Of a stretch of DNA of 64,000 bases, positions 6,992 to 15,133 are shown in pieces. Positions within the stretch are counted from its first letter, which is position 1. The number at the start of each line of letters is the position of its first letter. Under the pieces are notes generated by a model. It ran no database searches. It was not told where the DNA came from and saw only the letters and a list, made by a program, of their open reading frames with translations. The stretch is from NCBI RefSeq assembly GCF_001514495.1, contig NZ_BCNM01000006.1, positions 62,001 through 126,000 of the forward strand, written 5' to 3'. The position numbers were made by a program, and so were the translations under genes. The DNA comes from Paenibacillus pabuli NBRC 13638 (GTDB taxonomy: Bacteria; Bacillota; Bacilli; Paenibacillales; Paenibacillaceae).

Positions 6992-8377
6992 TTGGAACTT
7001 GCACCTACGATACGCTCGCGTATAGAGGATTATATCAAGGAAAAAGGGTACAAACTTCAACAATTTTCTAACATCTGTGGGGTTAATGTTGGTACTTTGA
7101 GTGCCATTTTAAAAGGCAGCAGACCTCTAGCTATGAATCAGTTGGATCAAATTACGTCTGGAATGGGGCTTGAAAAGGGATACTTCTATGAGATGTACAG
7201 TGTGGAATGTTTTGTGGAAGCCGCACCTCATTGGAGGCGTTTGGAACCGTTTCTGTATCGCTGCGCTGAAATTAACAAGCTAGGCTGTATTAAAAAGGTG
7301 GTTTATCAGGTTACAGATGATCGATCCTATATTTCAGAACTGTTTGAAATGGCAGAGAATCTGTATTCCAAAGAAATGAATGAAGCAGCGCTTATTTTAT
7401 ATGAATGCGTAGCCGCAGGTGAGAAATATCAGCACTCGGAACGGTTGGCGTTATGCCAGTACCGTATTTTTTTGCTTCATAAAACAATGAGCAAGTTCGA
7501 TAATTTAGCAGCAGCGGTCCAATTGGAACCCTATATTGAGAAATTGGATGAAGAAATACAACTGGATGCTGTTAAAGATTTAGCGAATGTTTATAATACA
7601 ATACATCATTGGGATAAGGTTTATGAATTGGCCGAAGAACTGGAACGAAAAGTTGATTTTCAACTTGAACTTCAATCTCGAAGACGCAAAAATAAAAAAA
7701 GAATTGCCTTTTACCCCATATTTACATACAAAGCATATGCGAATCTATTGAAGGCAAGTGTATGTGAAGTGCGTAAGGAATATGAAAAAGCTCTGGAATA
7801 TACAGATGTATACGTGAACATTATTGAAATTTCTAATCCAACGGAAGAAGAGCGAGAATTAATAGAACGTTTCAAGGGGTGGGCTGAGGGGAATCGGTAT
7901 TTATACCATTTGATGAATGGGAATTATGAGGTTATTGAACCTTACCTGAATTACCTTGACGCTAATCCGCATGAGATTTTAACAGCATTTGTGAATATTG
8001 TTCAGGCAGCTAACCAGTACTCATTGGATATTGATTCTGCATTGGATAGATTCGATCCTTATATTAAACAATTCAACACGGATATGCATTTAAAAGGGAC
8101 GTACAATATGCAAATGTTGAATCATAGATATATACGTTTTTATTATGAACTAGCGAAGTACAGGCTCAACCAACAAAGATACGCAACGGGGATTGACACG
8201 TTACTCACGAGCCTGGAGCTCTCATCATCAAGTAACGATGACCTAATGTCTATTAAATCTATTGATTTATATGGTAAATTCAGAAGTCATGTAACGAACC
8301 AGCAGGAAGAACAGTACAATAGGTTAATAGAGGGCCTGAGCTCACAAAATTTTGGGAGTAGAATTAAAAATGTATAA
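6992..8377 (+). CDS. HTH/TPR regulator, paralogue of receptor 1 (RRNPP-like receptor 2)
   Basis: The 461-residue product has the same plan as receptor 1: an N-terminal helix-turn-helix (about 8-60) and a long helical repeat region. The two share exact runs such as APHWRRLEPFL, VTDDRSYISELFEMAE and EKYQHSERLALCQYRIF; divergence grows towards the C-terminus, where a peptide would bind. GGAGGTG at 6979-6985 selects a TTG start at 6992, exactly equivalent to the ATG of receptor 1; TTG/ATG codons at 6974/6977 lie on or before the ribosome site. Unlike receptor 1, no secreted peptide frame overlaps or follows it, so it may be an orphan receptor or respond to the neighbour's peptide. Two Spo0E-like genes follow. 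Confidence 0.75.
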   Translation: MELAPTIRSRIEDYIKEKGYKLQQFSNICGVNVGTLSAILKGSRPLAMNQLDQITSGMGLEKGYFYEMYSVECFVEAAPHWRRLEPFLYRCAEINKLGCIKKVVYQVTDDRSYISELFEMAENLYSKEMNEAALILYECVAAGEKYQHSERLALCQYRIFLLHKTMSKFDNLAAAVQLEPYIEKLDEEIQLDAVKDLANVYNTIHHWDKVYELAEELERKVDFQLELQSRRRKNKKRIAFYPIFTYKAYANLLKASVCEVRKEYEKALEYTDVYVNIIEISNPTEEERELIERFKGWAEGNRYLYHLMNGNYEVIEPYLNYLDANPHEILTAFVNIVQAANQYSLDIDSALDRFDPYIKQFNTDMHLKGTYNMQMLNHRYIRFYYELAKYRLNQQRYATGIDTLLTSLELSSSSNDDLMSIKSIDLYGKFRSHVTNQQEEQYNRLIEGLSSQNFGSRIKNV

Positions 8378-8438
8378 CCACTGAGAGGCGGTATGGCTTG
8401 ACGCAACCATCCGTTCTAAAAGATCTAAAAACAAAATT

Positions 8439-8513
8439 TTGCAAAGCATTCGATTATGAATTTTTAGATAAATGTACCCTAAAATAGGTTGAAAAAGGGG
8501 TGCATGCTGTGAG
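8439..8513 (+). repeat. Direct repeat unit A (5' flank of spo0E-like gene 1)
   Basis: The stretch from the GCAAAG block through AATGTACCCTAAAATA and a ribosome site to TGCATGCTGTGAG recurs at 8821-8896 with substitutions. This shows that the leader was duplicated together with the gene. Confidence 0.6.
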
Positions 8514-8679
8514 AGGAATCAAGCAGATCAAAGATCAAATCGAGCAGAACCGCCAAGATTTGCAACGGTTGGTGTTGAAGCATGGCATGCATGATAATAA
8601 AGTTCTTCAGCAGTCTATGGTACTGGACGAACTAATTAATAAATATAATCGAATTAAAACAAATAGGGGGATTAATTGA
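8509..8679 (+). CDS. Spo0E-like aspartyl-phosphate phosphatase, copy 1
   Basis: This 56-residue protein begins at a GTG preceded by AAAGGGG eight bases upstream. The nearby ATG at 8504 is in another frame and stops at once. The sequence is a helical hairpin: an N-terminal helix with IKDQIEQNRQDL, a turn at KHGMHDN, then a second helix with SMVLDELINKYN. The S-x3-D pattern with LI and Y is the Spo0E family signature. These proteins dephosphorylate Spo0A~P and restrain sporulation. It is close kin to the gene at 8892. No promoter was assigned; it may be read with receptor 2, 131 bases upstream. Confidence 0.8.
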   Translation: MRGIKQIKDQIEQNRQDLQRLVLKHGMHDNKVLQQSMVLDELINKYNRIKTNRGIN

Positions 8680-8820
8680 ATCTGTTGATAGTATTATGAA
8701 AGGCGATATGTAGACGGATGAAGAAATATAAATCTACATATTGTAGTTGTGATGAATTTCACGGATTAATGCAACAAAGTTGATTTCTGAAAGTATACCC
8801 TTGCAAACAAACATTTTAAT

Positions 8821-8896
8821 TTGCAAAGGAATATAATATGAATTTTTTGGCAATGTATCCTAAAATATTTTAAAAAGAGGGGGTGCATGCTGTGAG
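8821..8896 (+). repeat. Direct repeat unit B (5' flank of spo0E-like gene 2)
   Basis: This matches unit A: TTGCAAAG, AATGTATCCTAAAATA, a G-rich ribosome site, then TGCATGCTGTGAG. The two units are about 382 bases apart. Confidence 0.6.
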
Positions 8897-9080
8897 TGAA
8901 CCGAAACAGATCAGAGACCAAATCGAACGGAACAGGCATGAGTTGAGTCGTTTGGCGGAGAATCATGGCATGCAAGACAAACAAGTCCTTCGACAGTCCA
9001 TGGTACTGGACGAGCTTATTAATGAATATAATCGTTTTAAATATAAAAATCGTTTCCGAAACAGACAGCCGATTGCATAA
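8892..9080 (+). CDS. Spo0E-like aspartyl-phosphate phosphatase, copy 2
   Basis: This 62-residue paralogue of the preceding gene starts at GTG 8892 behind AAAGAGGGGG; an in-frame GTG at 8883 overlaps that site. It keeps the same helical hairpin, with IRDQIERNRHEL, NHGMQDK and SMVLDELINEYN carrying the Spo0E S-x3-D motif. The C-terminus is basic (KNRFRNRQ). Its last codons form the left arm of the terminator hairpin. By family it should remove phosphate from Spo0A~P. Two copies beside peptide-type receptors suggest the locus tunes entry into sporulation, which is inference. Confidence 0.82.
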   Translation: MSEPKQIRDQIERNRHELSRLAENHGMQDKQVLRQSMVLDELINEYNRFKYKNRFRNRQPIA

Positions 9081-9094
9081 TGCAGTCGGTTTTT
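9069..9094 (+). terminator. Terminator overlapping the end of spo0E-like gene 2
   Basis: CCGATTGCA (9069-9077) pairs with TGCAGTCGG (9081-9089), followed by TTTTT. The left arm lies inside the coding sequence, and the stop codon forms the loop. Confidence 0.8.
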
Positions 9095-9159
9095 CTGTCT
9101 GGTTCAACAGATGGGTTCGACAGATGAATTCAGCGGATTCGTTCTATAGAAATAGCGTA

Positions 9160-9188
9160 GTCGACTGTAGCGATACAGTCGGCTTTTT
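9160..9188 (+). terminator. Second terminator in tandem
   Basis: GTCGACTGTA (9160-9169) pairs with TACAGTCGGC (9174-9183) around GCGA, followed by TTTTT. Its core resembles the hairpin 90 bases upstream, so the two form a tandem block insulating the kinase gene downstream. Confidence 0.75.
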
Positions 9189-9354
9189 GCGTTCACCCGG
9201 AAGCCAATGCGACCAACTTGAAATTCCGTACCAATCCCATGCTTGGCAGGATAGCCAATGATCATTAAAACTGGATATGATGACCCCAGTTATATCCAGA
9301 TTGATCTGCGAAGGGGACTCATACAATGATCGGGAGAGGGAGGGATGAACGGAA

Positions 9355-11178
9355 ATGATGGACAAAGTACAGGGTTATCTCGGAAGAAGCATGAACCTGC
9401 GCACCAAGCTGCTCCTGTTGTTCCTGGCACTGACGCTGCTGCCGCTAAGCTCGCAGGGAGTGGTGAACTACCTGCACTTCTCGCAGACGATGGATCGCAA
9501 GACAGAGCAGTTCACCATTGATATGGTTCGTCAGATTAATACCAATCTGAATCGGCTGTTGAAAGACTTTGAGCGGTTGTCGCTCTTGCCGCTCTACGAT
9601 CAGATGGTACTCCGTATTCTGGGTAAGTACAATGCTCCGATGGGATCGGGAACATGGGCAAGGTCCGATGATTATTTGAAAATGAAGCTCTACACGTCCG
9701 GTCAAGCGTATGACCGACCGGAAATTCGTGGAATCCATCTAATCAGCAACAGCGGTATCCTGTTCTCCAATCTGGATTCGCTGGCCGTACATCCGGTATG
9801 GGACAGCAGGCAGGATGACTGGTTTGCAGAGCTTGACGGCTCGGATGGGGAATGGAGTCTGCTTCCTCCGCATGAACCCAGCTATTACACGGGTGGTCAT
9901 GAAGAATCCTATATATCGGTGGGCAGGGTGCTTCGTGACCCGGGTACGCTCCAGCGATTGGGTTACGTTCTGATCGACATCCGGCTGGAAGCCTTCGGTC
10001 AGCTGTTGTCCAATCTGAATTTTGAGCAAAATGCAAGCCTGATGATTGTCGATAGAAAGCGGCGTCTCCTGTTCGAGCGGACCTCAGCCGGAGGGTTGTC
10101 CGCGTACGACCAATTGTTCACGCGAGGACAGCTTCGAGGCTATGCGGGAAATCAAAAGGTTGTACTGGATGGGCATCCCTATCTCTACGTACAACACCCC
10201 TCCAGCTATTCAGGACTTTCGGTGATCAGCCTTACACCTATTGCCGTTATTCAGAAGGAGTCCGGCGAGATGCTCACGTTTACGTTTGGATTCGCTGTGT
10301 TATGTATGGCGGCGGTAGCCGTTCTCGCGGTTCTCATATCCTATCGCATAACGAGGCCGCTGATTCGATTGAAGCACCATATGATTCGGGTGGAGCAGGG
10401 AGATTTTAGCCAGCGGGTAGCGCAATTCAGCAATGATGAGTTCGGACAGATTAGCCGGGGCTTTAACCGGATGATGGAAGAGATCCATCGCCTGTTCAAT
10501 GAGGTGTTTTTACTGGGTATTCGGGAGCGGGAGGCAGAATTATCAGCATTGCAAAGCCAGATCAATCCCCATTTTATATACAACACGCTGGAGTCCATCA
10601 ACATGATGGCCGTCCGTCAGAAACACGTTGAGGTGTCTGACATGGTGACAGCGCTTGGCAAGCTGCTGCGTTATACGATTGATAAGGTGGACCGGATGGT
10701 TCCACTTGGGGAAGAGCTGGCATTTGTACAATCCTATGTACGTATTCAGCAGGTACGTTACGAAGGCAAGCTGGAGGTCATCTATGACATTGAAGAAGCA
10801 GTAACGGAGTGTTTGATTCCCAAGCTGATGCTGCAGCCGCTGGTAGAAAATGCGGTCTACCACGGCGTTGAAGGACAGGAAGATGGGGGAATGATCTGGA
10901 TATCTGCCTTAAAATTCGATCAGGAACTGCTGATTAGTGTACGAGACAACGGCAAGGGTATGACTCAGGCAGAGATGGATGAGTTAAATGAAGCTATCTC
11001 CAGACAGCCTGCCAATGAGGCATTACGCGGCCACGCCGGGGACAGTCTGGGGCTTAACAATATCGCTCAAAGGCTACGCCTCATATATGGAGAAAGTGCG
11101 AGTCTAAGCATCGATGGTAGTCCCGGACAGGGTCTGGTGGTCACCATATCCATTCAACTTCTACCGAAAGGGGAATGA
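9355..11178 (+). CDS. YesM-type sensor histidine kinase
   Basis: The product has 607 residues. TM1 is about residues 17-38, followed by an extracellular dCache-like region to about 300 and TM2 at about 303-330. A HAMP linker follows (ITRPLIRLKHHMIRVEQGDF), then a His_kinase domain with NPHFIYNTLESIN (phospho-acceptor His406) and an HATPase_c domain with LVENAVYHG and DNGKGM. Kinases of this class pair with YesN-type AraC regulators and usually control sugar uptake next door. The regulator gene overlaps or directly follows, and an ABC sugar-binding protein comes next. Two adjacent ATGs (9355, 9358) are possible starts. The ligand is probably an oligosaccharide, which is inferred from the neighbours. 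Confidence 0.92.
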   Translation: MMDKVQGYLGRSMNLRTKLLLLFLALTLLPLSSQGVVNYLHFSQTMDRKTEQFTIDMVRQINTNLNRLLKDFERLSLLPLYDQMVLRILGKYNAPMGSGTWARSDDYLKMKLYTSGQAYDRPEIRGIHLISNSGILFSNLDSLAVHPVWDSRQDDWFAELDGSDGEWSLLPPHEPSYYTGGHEESYISVGRVLRDPGTLQRLGYVLIDIRLEAFGQLLSNLNFEQNASLMIVDRKRRLLFERTSAGGLSAYDQLFTRGQLRGYAGNQKVVLDGHPYLYVQHPSSYSGLSVISLTPIAVIQKESGEMLTFTFGFAVLCMAAVAVLAVLISYRITRPLIRLKHHMIRVEQGDFSQRVAQFSNDEFGQISRGFNRMMEEIHRLFNEVFLLGIREREAELSALQSQINPHFIYNTLESINMMAVRQKHVEVSDMVTALGKLLRYTIDKVDRMVPLGEELAFVQSYVRIQQVRYEGKLEVIYDIEEAVTECLIPKLMLQPLVENAVYHGVEGQEDGGMIWISALKFDQELLISVRDNGKGMTQAEMDELNEAISRQPANEALRGHAGDSLGLNNIAQRLRLIYGESASLSIDGSPGQGLVVTISIQLLPKGE

Positions 11179-11183
11179 AGCGC

Positions 11184-11951
11184 ATGTATAAAATATTGCT
11201 GGTAGAGGATGAGACGGTCATCCGTCAGGGACTGAGAGAGCTGATTGTACAAGCTTCTCCGCAGTTCGAGGTGTCGGGTGAAGCAGCGAGCGGAGCCGAG
11301 GCGCTGGATTTTCTGAGATGTGAAGTGCCTGATGTGTTGATCACGGATATTCGCATGCGTGAAATGGACGGATTGTCATTAGTGTCGAAAGCAAGAGACA
11401 TGTACCCTGAACTGCTGATGCTCATCATCAGCGGTTATGGTGAATTTGAATATGCACGAAGAGCGATGGAATACGGAGTGTTAAACTACCTGCTGAAGCC
11501 GATCGAACGTCATGAATTGGCATTATGCATCCAAAAAATACAATTGCTGCTGGATCGCAAATACGGCATTTCAACCCTTCCAAACACGGAGACATTCGGA
11601 AAAGCAGAGCACGCTGGTGGAGATATGCGGAAGATTATCCGAGATGTGAAGGAACATATCAGGCAGCATCCCGATGGGGATCTGCGGCTCCAGACGGTAG
11701 CGGCTCTTGTTAACCTGAATCCCACCTATTTAAGTCAGTTGTTCAAGAATGAAACGGGCACCAACTATTCCGAATACATCGCTGCGGCACGTATGGAGCG
11801 GGCCAAGTGGCTGCTGATCAACACAGGTCTCAAAATCTACGATGTGGCACGGTTGTCCGGGCATCAGAGTCCCAAACACTTCATGCTGGTGTTCAAGCAG
11901 CAGGTGGGATGGACAGCAGGGGAATATCGAGACCGATTCAGTATTTCTTGA
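11184..11951 (+). CDS. YesN-type response regulator with AraC DNA-binding domain
   Basis: Residues 1-120 are a receiver domain (LLVEDE acidic pocket, phospho-acceptor Asp55 in ITDIRMREMDG, Lys of LLKPIE). About 150-255 are two AraC helix-turn-helix motifs (LQTVAALVNLNPTYLSQLFK and KIYDVARLSGHQSPKHFMLV). An ATG at 11175 overlaps the kinase stop as ATGA but sits one base from AAAGGGG. The ATG at 11184 is ten bases away and is chosen, giving 255 residues. As partner of the upstream YesM kinase it likely activates the ABC transporter operon that follows. The family is sure; the target is inferred. Confidence 0.92.
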   Translation: MYKILLVEDETVIRQGLRELIVQASPQFEVSGEAASGAEALDFLRCEVPDVLITDIRMREMDGLSLVSKARDMYPELLMLIISGYGEFEYARRAMEYGVLNYLLKPIERHELALCIQKIQLLLDRKYGISTLPNTETFGKAEHAGGDMRKIIRDVKEHIRQHPDGDLRLQTVAALVNLNPTYLSQLFKNETGTNYSEYIAAARMERAKWLLINTGLKIYDVARLSGHQSPKHFMLVFKQQVGWTAGEYRDRFSIS

Positions 11952-12054
11952 GAAACCATACCATTTCTGTAGTTGACGTGATTTATGAGGGAACGATGCT
12001 TTCGTTATACTTTGGTTGCACATGTATACCACTACGTCCATAAGGGGGATTTCC

Positions 12055-13350
12055 ATGAAAAAAGCAGGACTTATGCTAATGCTCTTAGTCATGATCATTG
12101 CTTTAATCGGGTGCACAAGCTCCAATTCTGGCAGTGATCCTGGCAATGCGGCTGGGGAGAATGGAGAGGTGGAGCTGAAGTTCATGATGTGGGGCAATCA
12201 GGCACATATGGATGTGTACAACAAGCTGATTGATGGCTTCACGCAGGAAAATCCAGGCATTAAGGTAACGATGGAATCGGTACCTTTCGCAGAATACCAG
12301 CAAAAAATTTCGGTGCTTGCCGCTGGCGGCTCTCTGCCGGATCTCGCCTGGGTATCGGAGCGGATGGTGCCACAATTCAAATCCAATCACATCCTGGCCG
12401 ATGTATCCGAGTTCAAGGATGACGCACAGTTTAAGCTGGATGATTACATTCCAAGTACATTGGATTTGTTCCGTGATGGCGATCAGCTGCTGGGACTGCC
12501 TTTTTCCACACCTCCGGTGGTCATGTTCTACAATAAAACGCTGTTCGACAAAGCCGGCTTGACCGACCCGAATACACTTGCCAGCCAAGGGAAATGGACA
12601 TGGGAACAGTTCGAGAAGTCCGCCAAGGCGATGACCAGCAAGGAGGCTGCCAACCGGATCTATGGTGCCAACTTTTTTCGCGACTGGAAGACCTGGGCTG
12701 TGCTTTCCTCATACGCCTGGTCTAACGGCAGCGGCCCGTTCGACGAAGGCATGACAAAGTTTACCTGGAATGATGCCTATGGCGTACAGACCTTAGAACT
12801 GCTGGAGCGCATGATGTTCACCGATGAATCACACCCGAAAGCGGGCGAGCAGGTCAGCTTCGATGCTGGCAATGTGGGCATGTTCTTCGATAACTACAGC
12901 TATGTCTCCAAAGCAAGGGAGATTAAGGATTTTGAATGGAGCATCGCTCCGATGCCTTCCGGTTCACAGGGCAGCGTACCGATGCTCGGGCAGGCTGGGT
13001 ATGCCATGTTCAACGACAGCAAACATCCGGAGGAAACGAAGAAGCTGTTGAAGTATTTTGCCAGTGAGCAGGGGATTCAGGCGACGGCCACCTACTTTGT
13101 ACCTCCGCGTACCTCTGTACTGAATTCCGATGCGTTCATTAACCAGCCCAATAACCCAAGCAAGGAGCATATTGTGCAGGCAGTGATTGATGAAATGCCG
13201 AAAGCGCGCTTGATTCCCGGTCATATCCGTTGGCAGGATATCGACAATGCAGTGTTGCAGGGATTTGACCGATTGTTTGCCCGTTCCGCGACAGCCGAGG
13301 ATAATCTGAAACAAATGCAGGAAGAGATCCAAAGTTTGCTGCAACCATAA
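12055..13350 (+). CDS. Sugar ABC transporter substrate-binding lipoprotein
   Basis: This 431-residue protein starts at the ATG 12055 behind AAGGGGG. The signal peptide (MKKAGLMLMLLVMIIALIGC) ends in a lipobox with Cys20, so it is lipid-anchored outside the membrane. The mature part follows family 1 solute-binding proteins (MalE/YesO type): ELKFMMWGNQ, then VYNKLIDGFTQENPGIKV, and later the AAGGSLPDLAWV block. It delivers a carbohydrate to the two permeases at 14219-15971. No ATPase is encoded here, so the system probably uses a shared MsmX-type ATPase, as usual for YesMN-linked importers. It is probably induced by the upstream two-component pair. Confidence 0.93.
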   Translation: MKKAGLMLMLLVMIIALIGCTSSNSGSDPGNAAGENGEVELKFMMWGNQAHMDVYNKLIDGFTQENPGIKVTMESVPFAEYQQKISVLAAGGSLPDLAWVSERMVPQFKSNHILADVSEFKDDAQFKLDDYIPSTLDLFRDGDQLLGLPFSTPPVVMFYNKTLFDKAGLTDPNTLASQGKWTWEQFEKSAKAMTSKEAANRIYGANFFRDWKTWAVLSSYAWSNGSGPFDEGMTKFTWNDAYGVQTLELLERMMFTDESHPKAGEQVSFDAGNVGMFFDNYSYVSKAREIKDFEWSIAPMPSGSQGSVPMLGQAGYAMFNDSKHPEETKKLLKYFASEQGIQATATYFVPPRTSVLNSDAFINQPNNPSKEHIVQAVIDEMPKARLIPGHIRWQDIDNAVLQGFDRLFARSATAEDNLKQMQEEIQSLLQP

Positions 13351-13377
13351 ATAATTTCATAAAAGCTGGAGGTGAGC

Positions 13378-14082
13378 ATGATGGGCAAATTCAAGGAATT
13401 GCTTGAACAGAAGTCGCTGTCACTGGTGGTCAGTCTGCCCGAGAACGATCTATCTTTGGCCCGGGCAGCAATCGAAGAAGGCGCTGATGCACTGAAGGTA
13501 CATTATAATGTCGGTCATCGCGCCAGCGGGAATCATTTTGGTCCGCTGGATAACTATGCCGAGGTGTTTCGGGCGATCCGCAGCGAGTATGGTGGCCCAC
13601 TTGGGGTCGTACCATCCGGCAGTATTGATGGAGCACGGAGGGAGGATGTGGAACGCCTTGCGGGGCTGGGTTTTGACTTCTATTCCATCTATGCCCATCA
13701 CCTTCCGTCCTTCATGCTGGATGACCTGGGGCTGGACCCAACGTTTGCGATCAATGACGAATATGAACCATCCCTCGTATCGTCGGCAGCATACTTCGGC
13801 TTCACTGCTCTGGAGGCATCCATTGTACCTGGAAAAGAATATGGTACACCGCTCAGCTTCGCGGATGTGCTCAAGTATCGCTTTCTGGTCTTACAAGCCC
13901 AGGTACCGGTATTGGTTCCTTCCCAGCGAAAGCTGGTGCCGGAGGATGTTCGGGTGCTGCGCGATACCGGGGTAAAGGCGATCATGCTTGGGGCGGTCGT
14001 GACTGGCAACACGGAGGAACAGCTGCGAAGGGCTGTGAACGGGTTTCGAAATGCGGTGGACCGTCTGAGCCCTACGGACTAA
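13378..14082 (+). CDS. Unassigned TIM-barrel-like protein in a sugar operon
   Basis: This 234-residue protein has no signal peptide. GGAGGTGAG at 13368-13376 selects the ATG at 13378 or 13381. The alternating strand/helix pattern looks like a phosphate-binding TIM barrel: LSLVVSLPE, then EEGADALKVHYN, LGVVPSGSID, and near the end VKAIMLGAVVTGNTEE. That last position is where NanE-, TrpC- or HisA-like barrels bind phosphate. An invariant-looking GHRASGNHFG loop follows strand 2. I do not recognise the family firmly. It lies between the binding protein and the permeases and probably acts on the imported compound. Confidence 0.5.
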   Translation: MMGKFKELLEQKSLSLVVSLPENDLSLARAAIEEGADALKVHYNVGHRASGNHFGPLDNYAEVFRAIRSEYGGPLGVVPSGSIDGARREDVERLAGLGFDFYSIYAHHLPSFMLDDLGLDPTFAINDEYEPSLVSSAAYFGFTALEASIVPGKEYGTPLSFADVLKYRFLVLQAQVPVLVPSQRKLVPEDVRVLRDTGVKAIMLGAVVTGNTEEQLRRAVNGFRNAVDRLSPTD

Positions 14083-14113
14083 TCAGTGAGGGGGACACCC
14101 TTTATTAATGTTC

Positions 14114-14129
14114 ATTCGTTCTAACGAAT
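14114..14129. repeat. Short inverted repeat with AACGAAT arms
   Basis: ATTCGTT and AACGAAT form perfect 7-base arms with a 2-base loop, in the gap before the permease gene. The same (C)TAACGAA word occurs four times in the 17.5-17.7 kb gap. Confidence 0.45.
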
Positions 14130-14218
14130 CGAGCACACGGTAAATGTATAGTTCACCTTATATAGAATCGTCGCAGAGTTCAGTTTTAGAGGGGAATTTG
14201 ATAAAAGGGGGCCTAACT

Positions 14219-15133
14219 GTGACCCATTCACGCAAGCGTACAGGAAGAGGGCCGCTCGCCAGAGAGGCCCAGATCGCGGGGTGGCTGTTTATATCCCCGA
14301 TGGTGCTCGGGTTTACCTTGCTGCTGCTGTTTCCCATGGGTTTGGCGCTATACATGAGCCTGACCGACTGGCCGCTGCTGGGGGATCATCACTTTATTGG
14401 ACTGGAGAATTACCGGAATGTGATGACAGACGCTATGTTCTGGAAAGTACTTGCCAATACGGTCTATTTCACTGCGGGGCTGGTGCCGCTCAATATAGTG
14501 CTCGCCCTGCTGCTCGCATTGCTGCTATCCCGAAGCATTCGCGGCATCGGGATTTTCCGAACAGCTATTTTCGTTCCGGTCATGACTTCGCTGATTGTAT
14601 GGGCCATCGTATGGAAGCTGATGTATGCGACAGAGTCGGGATTGATCAATCAGCTTCTGTTGATGGTAGGTATAAAAGGTCCGGCCTGGCTCTACAATCA
14701 GGATCTGGCGATGCCTGCCGTTATTGTGACGAGTGTATTGAAAAATGTGGGCCTGAATATGGTGCTGTTCATTGCAGCCATTCAGCAGGTACCGCGTTCG
14801 CTATACGAAGCTGCTACACTGGACGGCGCGGGCAGAAGGGGAACCTTTTTTCACGTCACGCTGCCCATGATTACGCCAACGGTCTTTCTAACCATGGTGA
14901 TGACCGTGATTGGCTCGCTCAAGGTGTTTGGGCAGATCTACGTCATGACACAGGGCGGGCCGAGCAACAGCACGAAGGTATTGGTCTATTATATCTGGGA
15001 AAAAGCTTTCAAATTATTTCAGTTCGGCTATGCTTCTTCGCTTGCGTATGTACTGTTTTTTATCGTGCTAATCCTGACGCTGCTGCAATGGCAGCTTCGA
15101 AAGAGGTGGGTATTCAATGAAAGCGATGCCTAG
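14219..15133 (+). CDS. ABC sugar permease, MalF/UgpA type
   Basis: A GTG at 14219, seven bases after AAAAGGGGG, gives 304 residues; a further 25 upstream codons are open but lack a ribosome site. It shows six membrane segments with the first near residue 25 (WLFISPMVLGFTLLLLFPMG). The binding-protein-dependent transport EAA loop appears as YEAATLDGAGRRGTFFHVTL, where the ATPase docks. The C-terminal block VMTQGGPSNST is characteristic of UgpA/MalF-like sugar permeases. It overlaps the next permease gene by 17 bases, so the pair is translationally coupled. It works with the lipoprotein at 12055. Confidence 0.92.
   Translation: MTHSRKRTGRGPLAREAQIAGWLFISPMVLGFTLLLLFPMGLALYMSLTDWPLLGDHHFIGLENYRNVMTDAMFWKVLANTVYFTAGLVPLNIVLALLLALLLSRSIRGIGIFRTAIFVPVMTSLIVWAIVWKLMYATESGLINQLLLMVGIKGPAWLYNQDLAMPAVIVTSVLKNVGLNMVLFIAAIQQVPRSLYEAATLDGAGRRGTFFHVTLPMITPTVFLTMVMTVIGSLKVFGQIYVMTQGGPSNSTKVLVYYIWEKAFKLFQFGYASSLAYVLFFIVLILTLLQWQLRKRWVFNESDA

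Noticed and set aside
8378..8508. Search for a peptide gene after receptor 2
   Set aside because: The few ATG/GTG codons here meet stops within a few codons or lack a signal sequence.
8766..9107. 113-codon minus-strand frame
   Set aside because: It is antisense to the second Spo0E-like gene and its leader and lacks a ribosome site.
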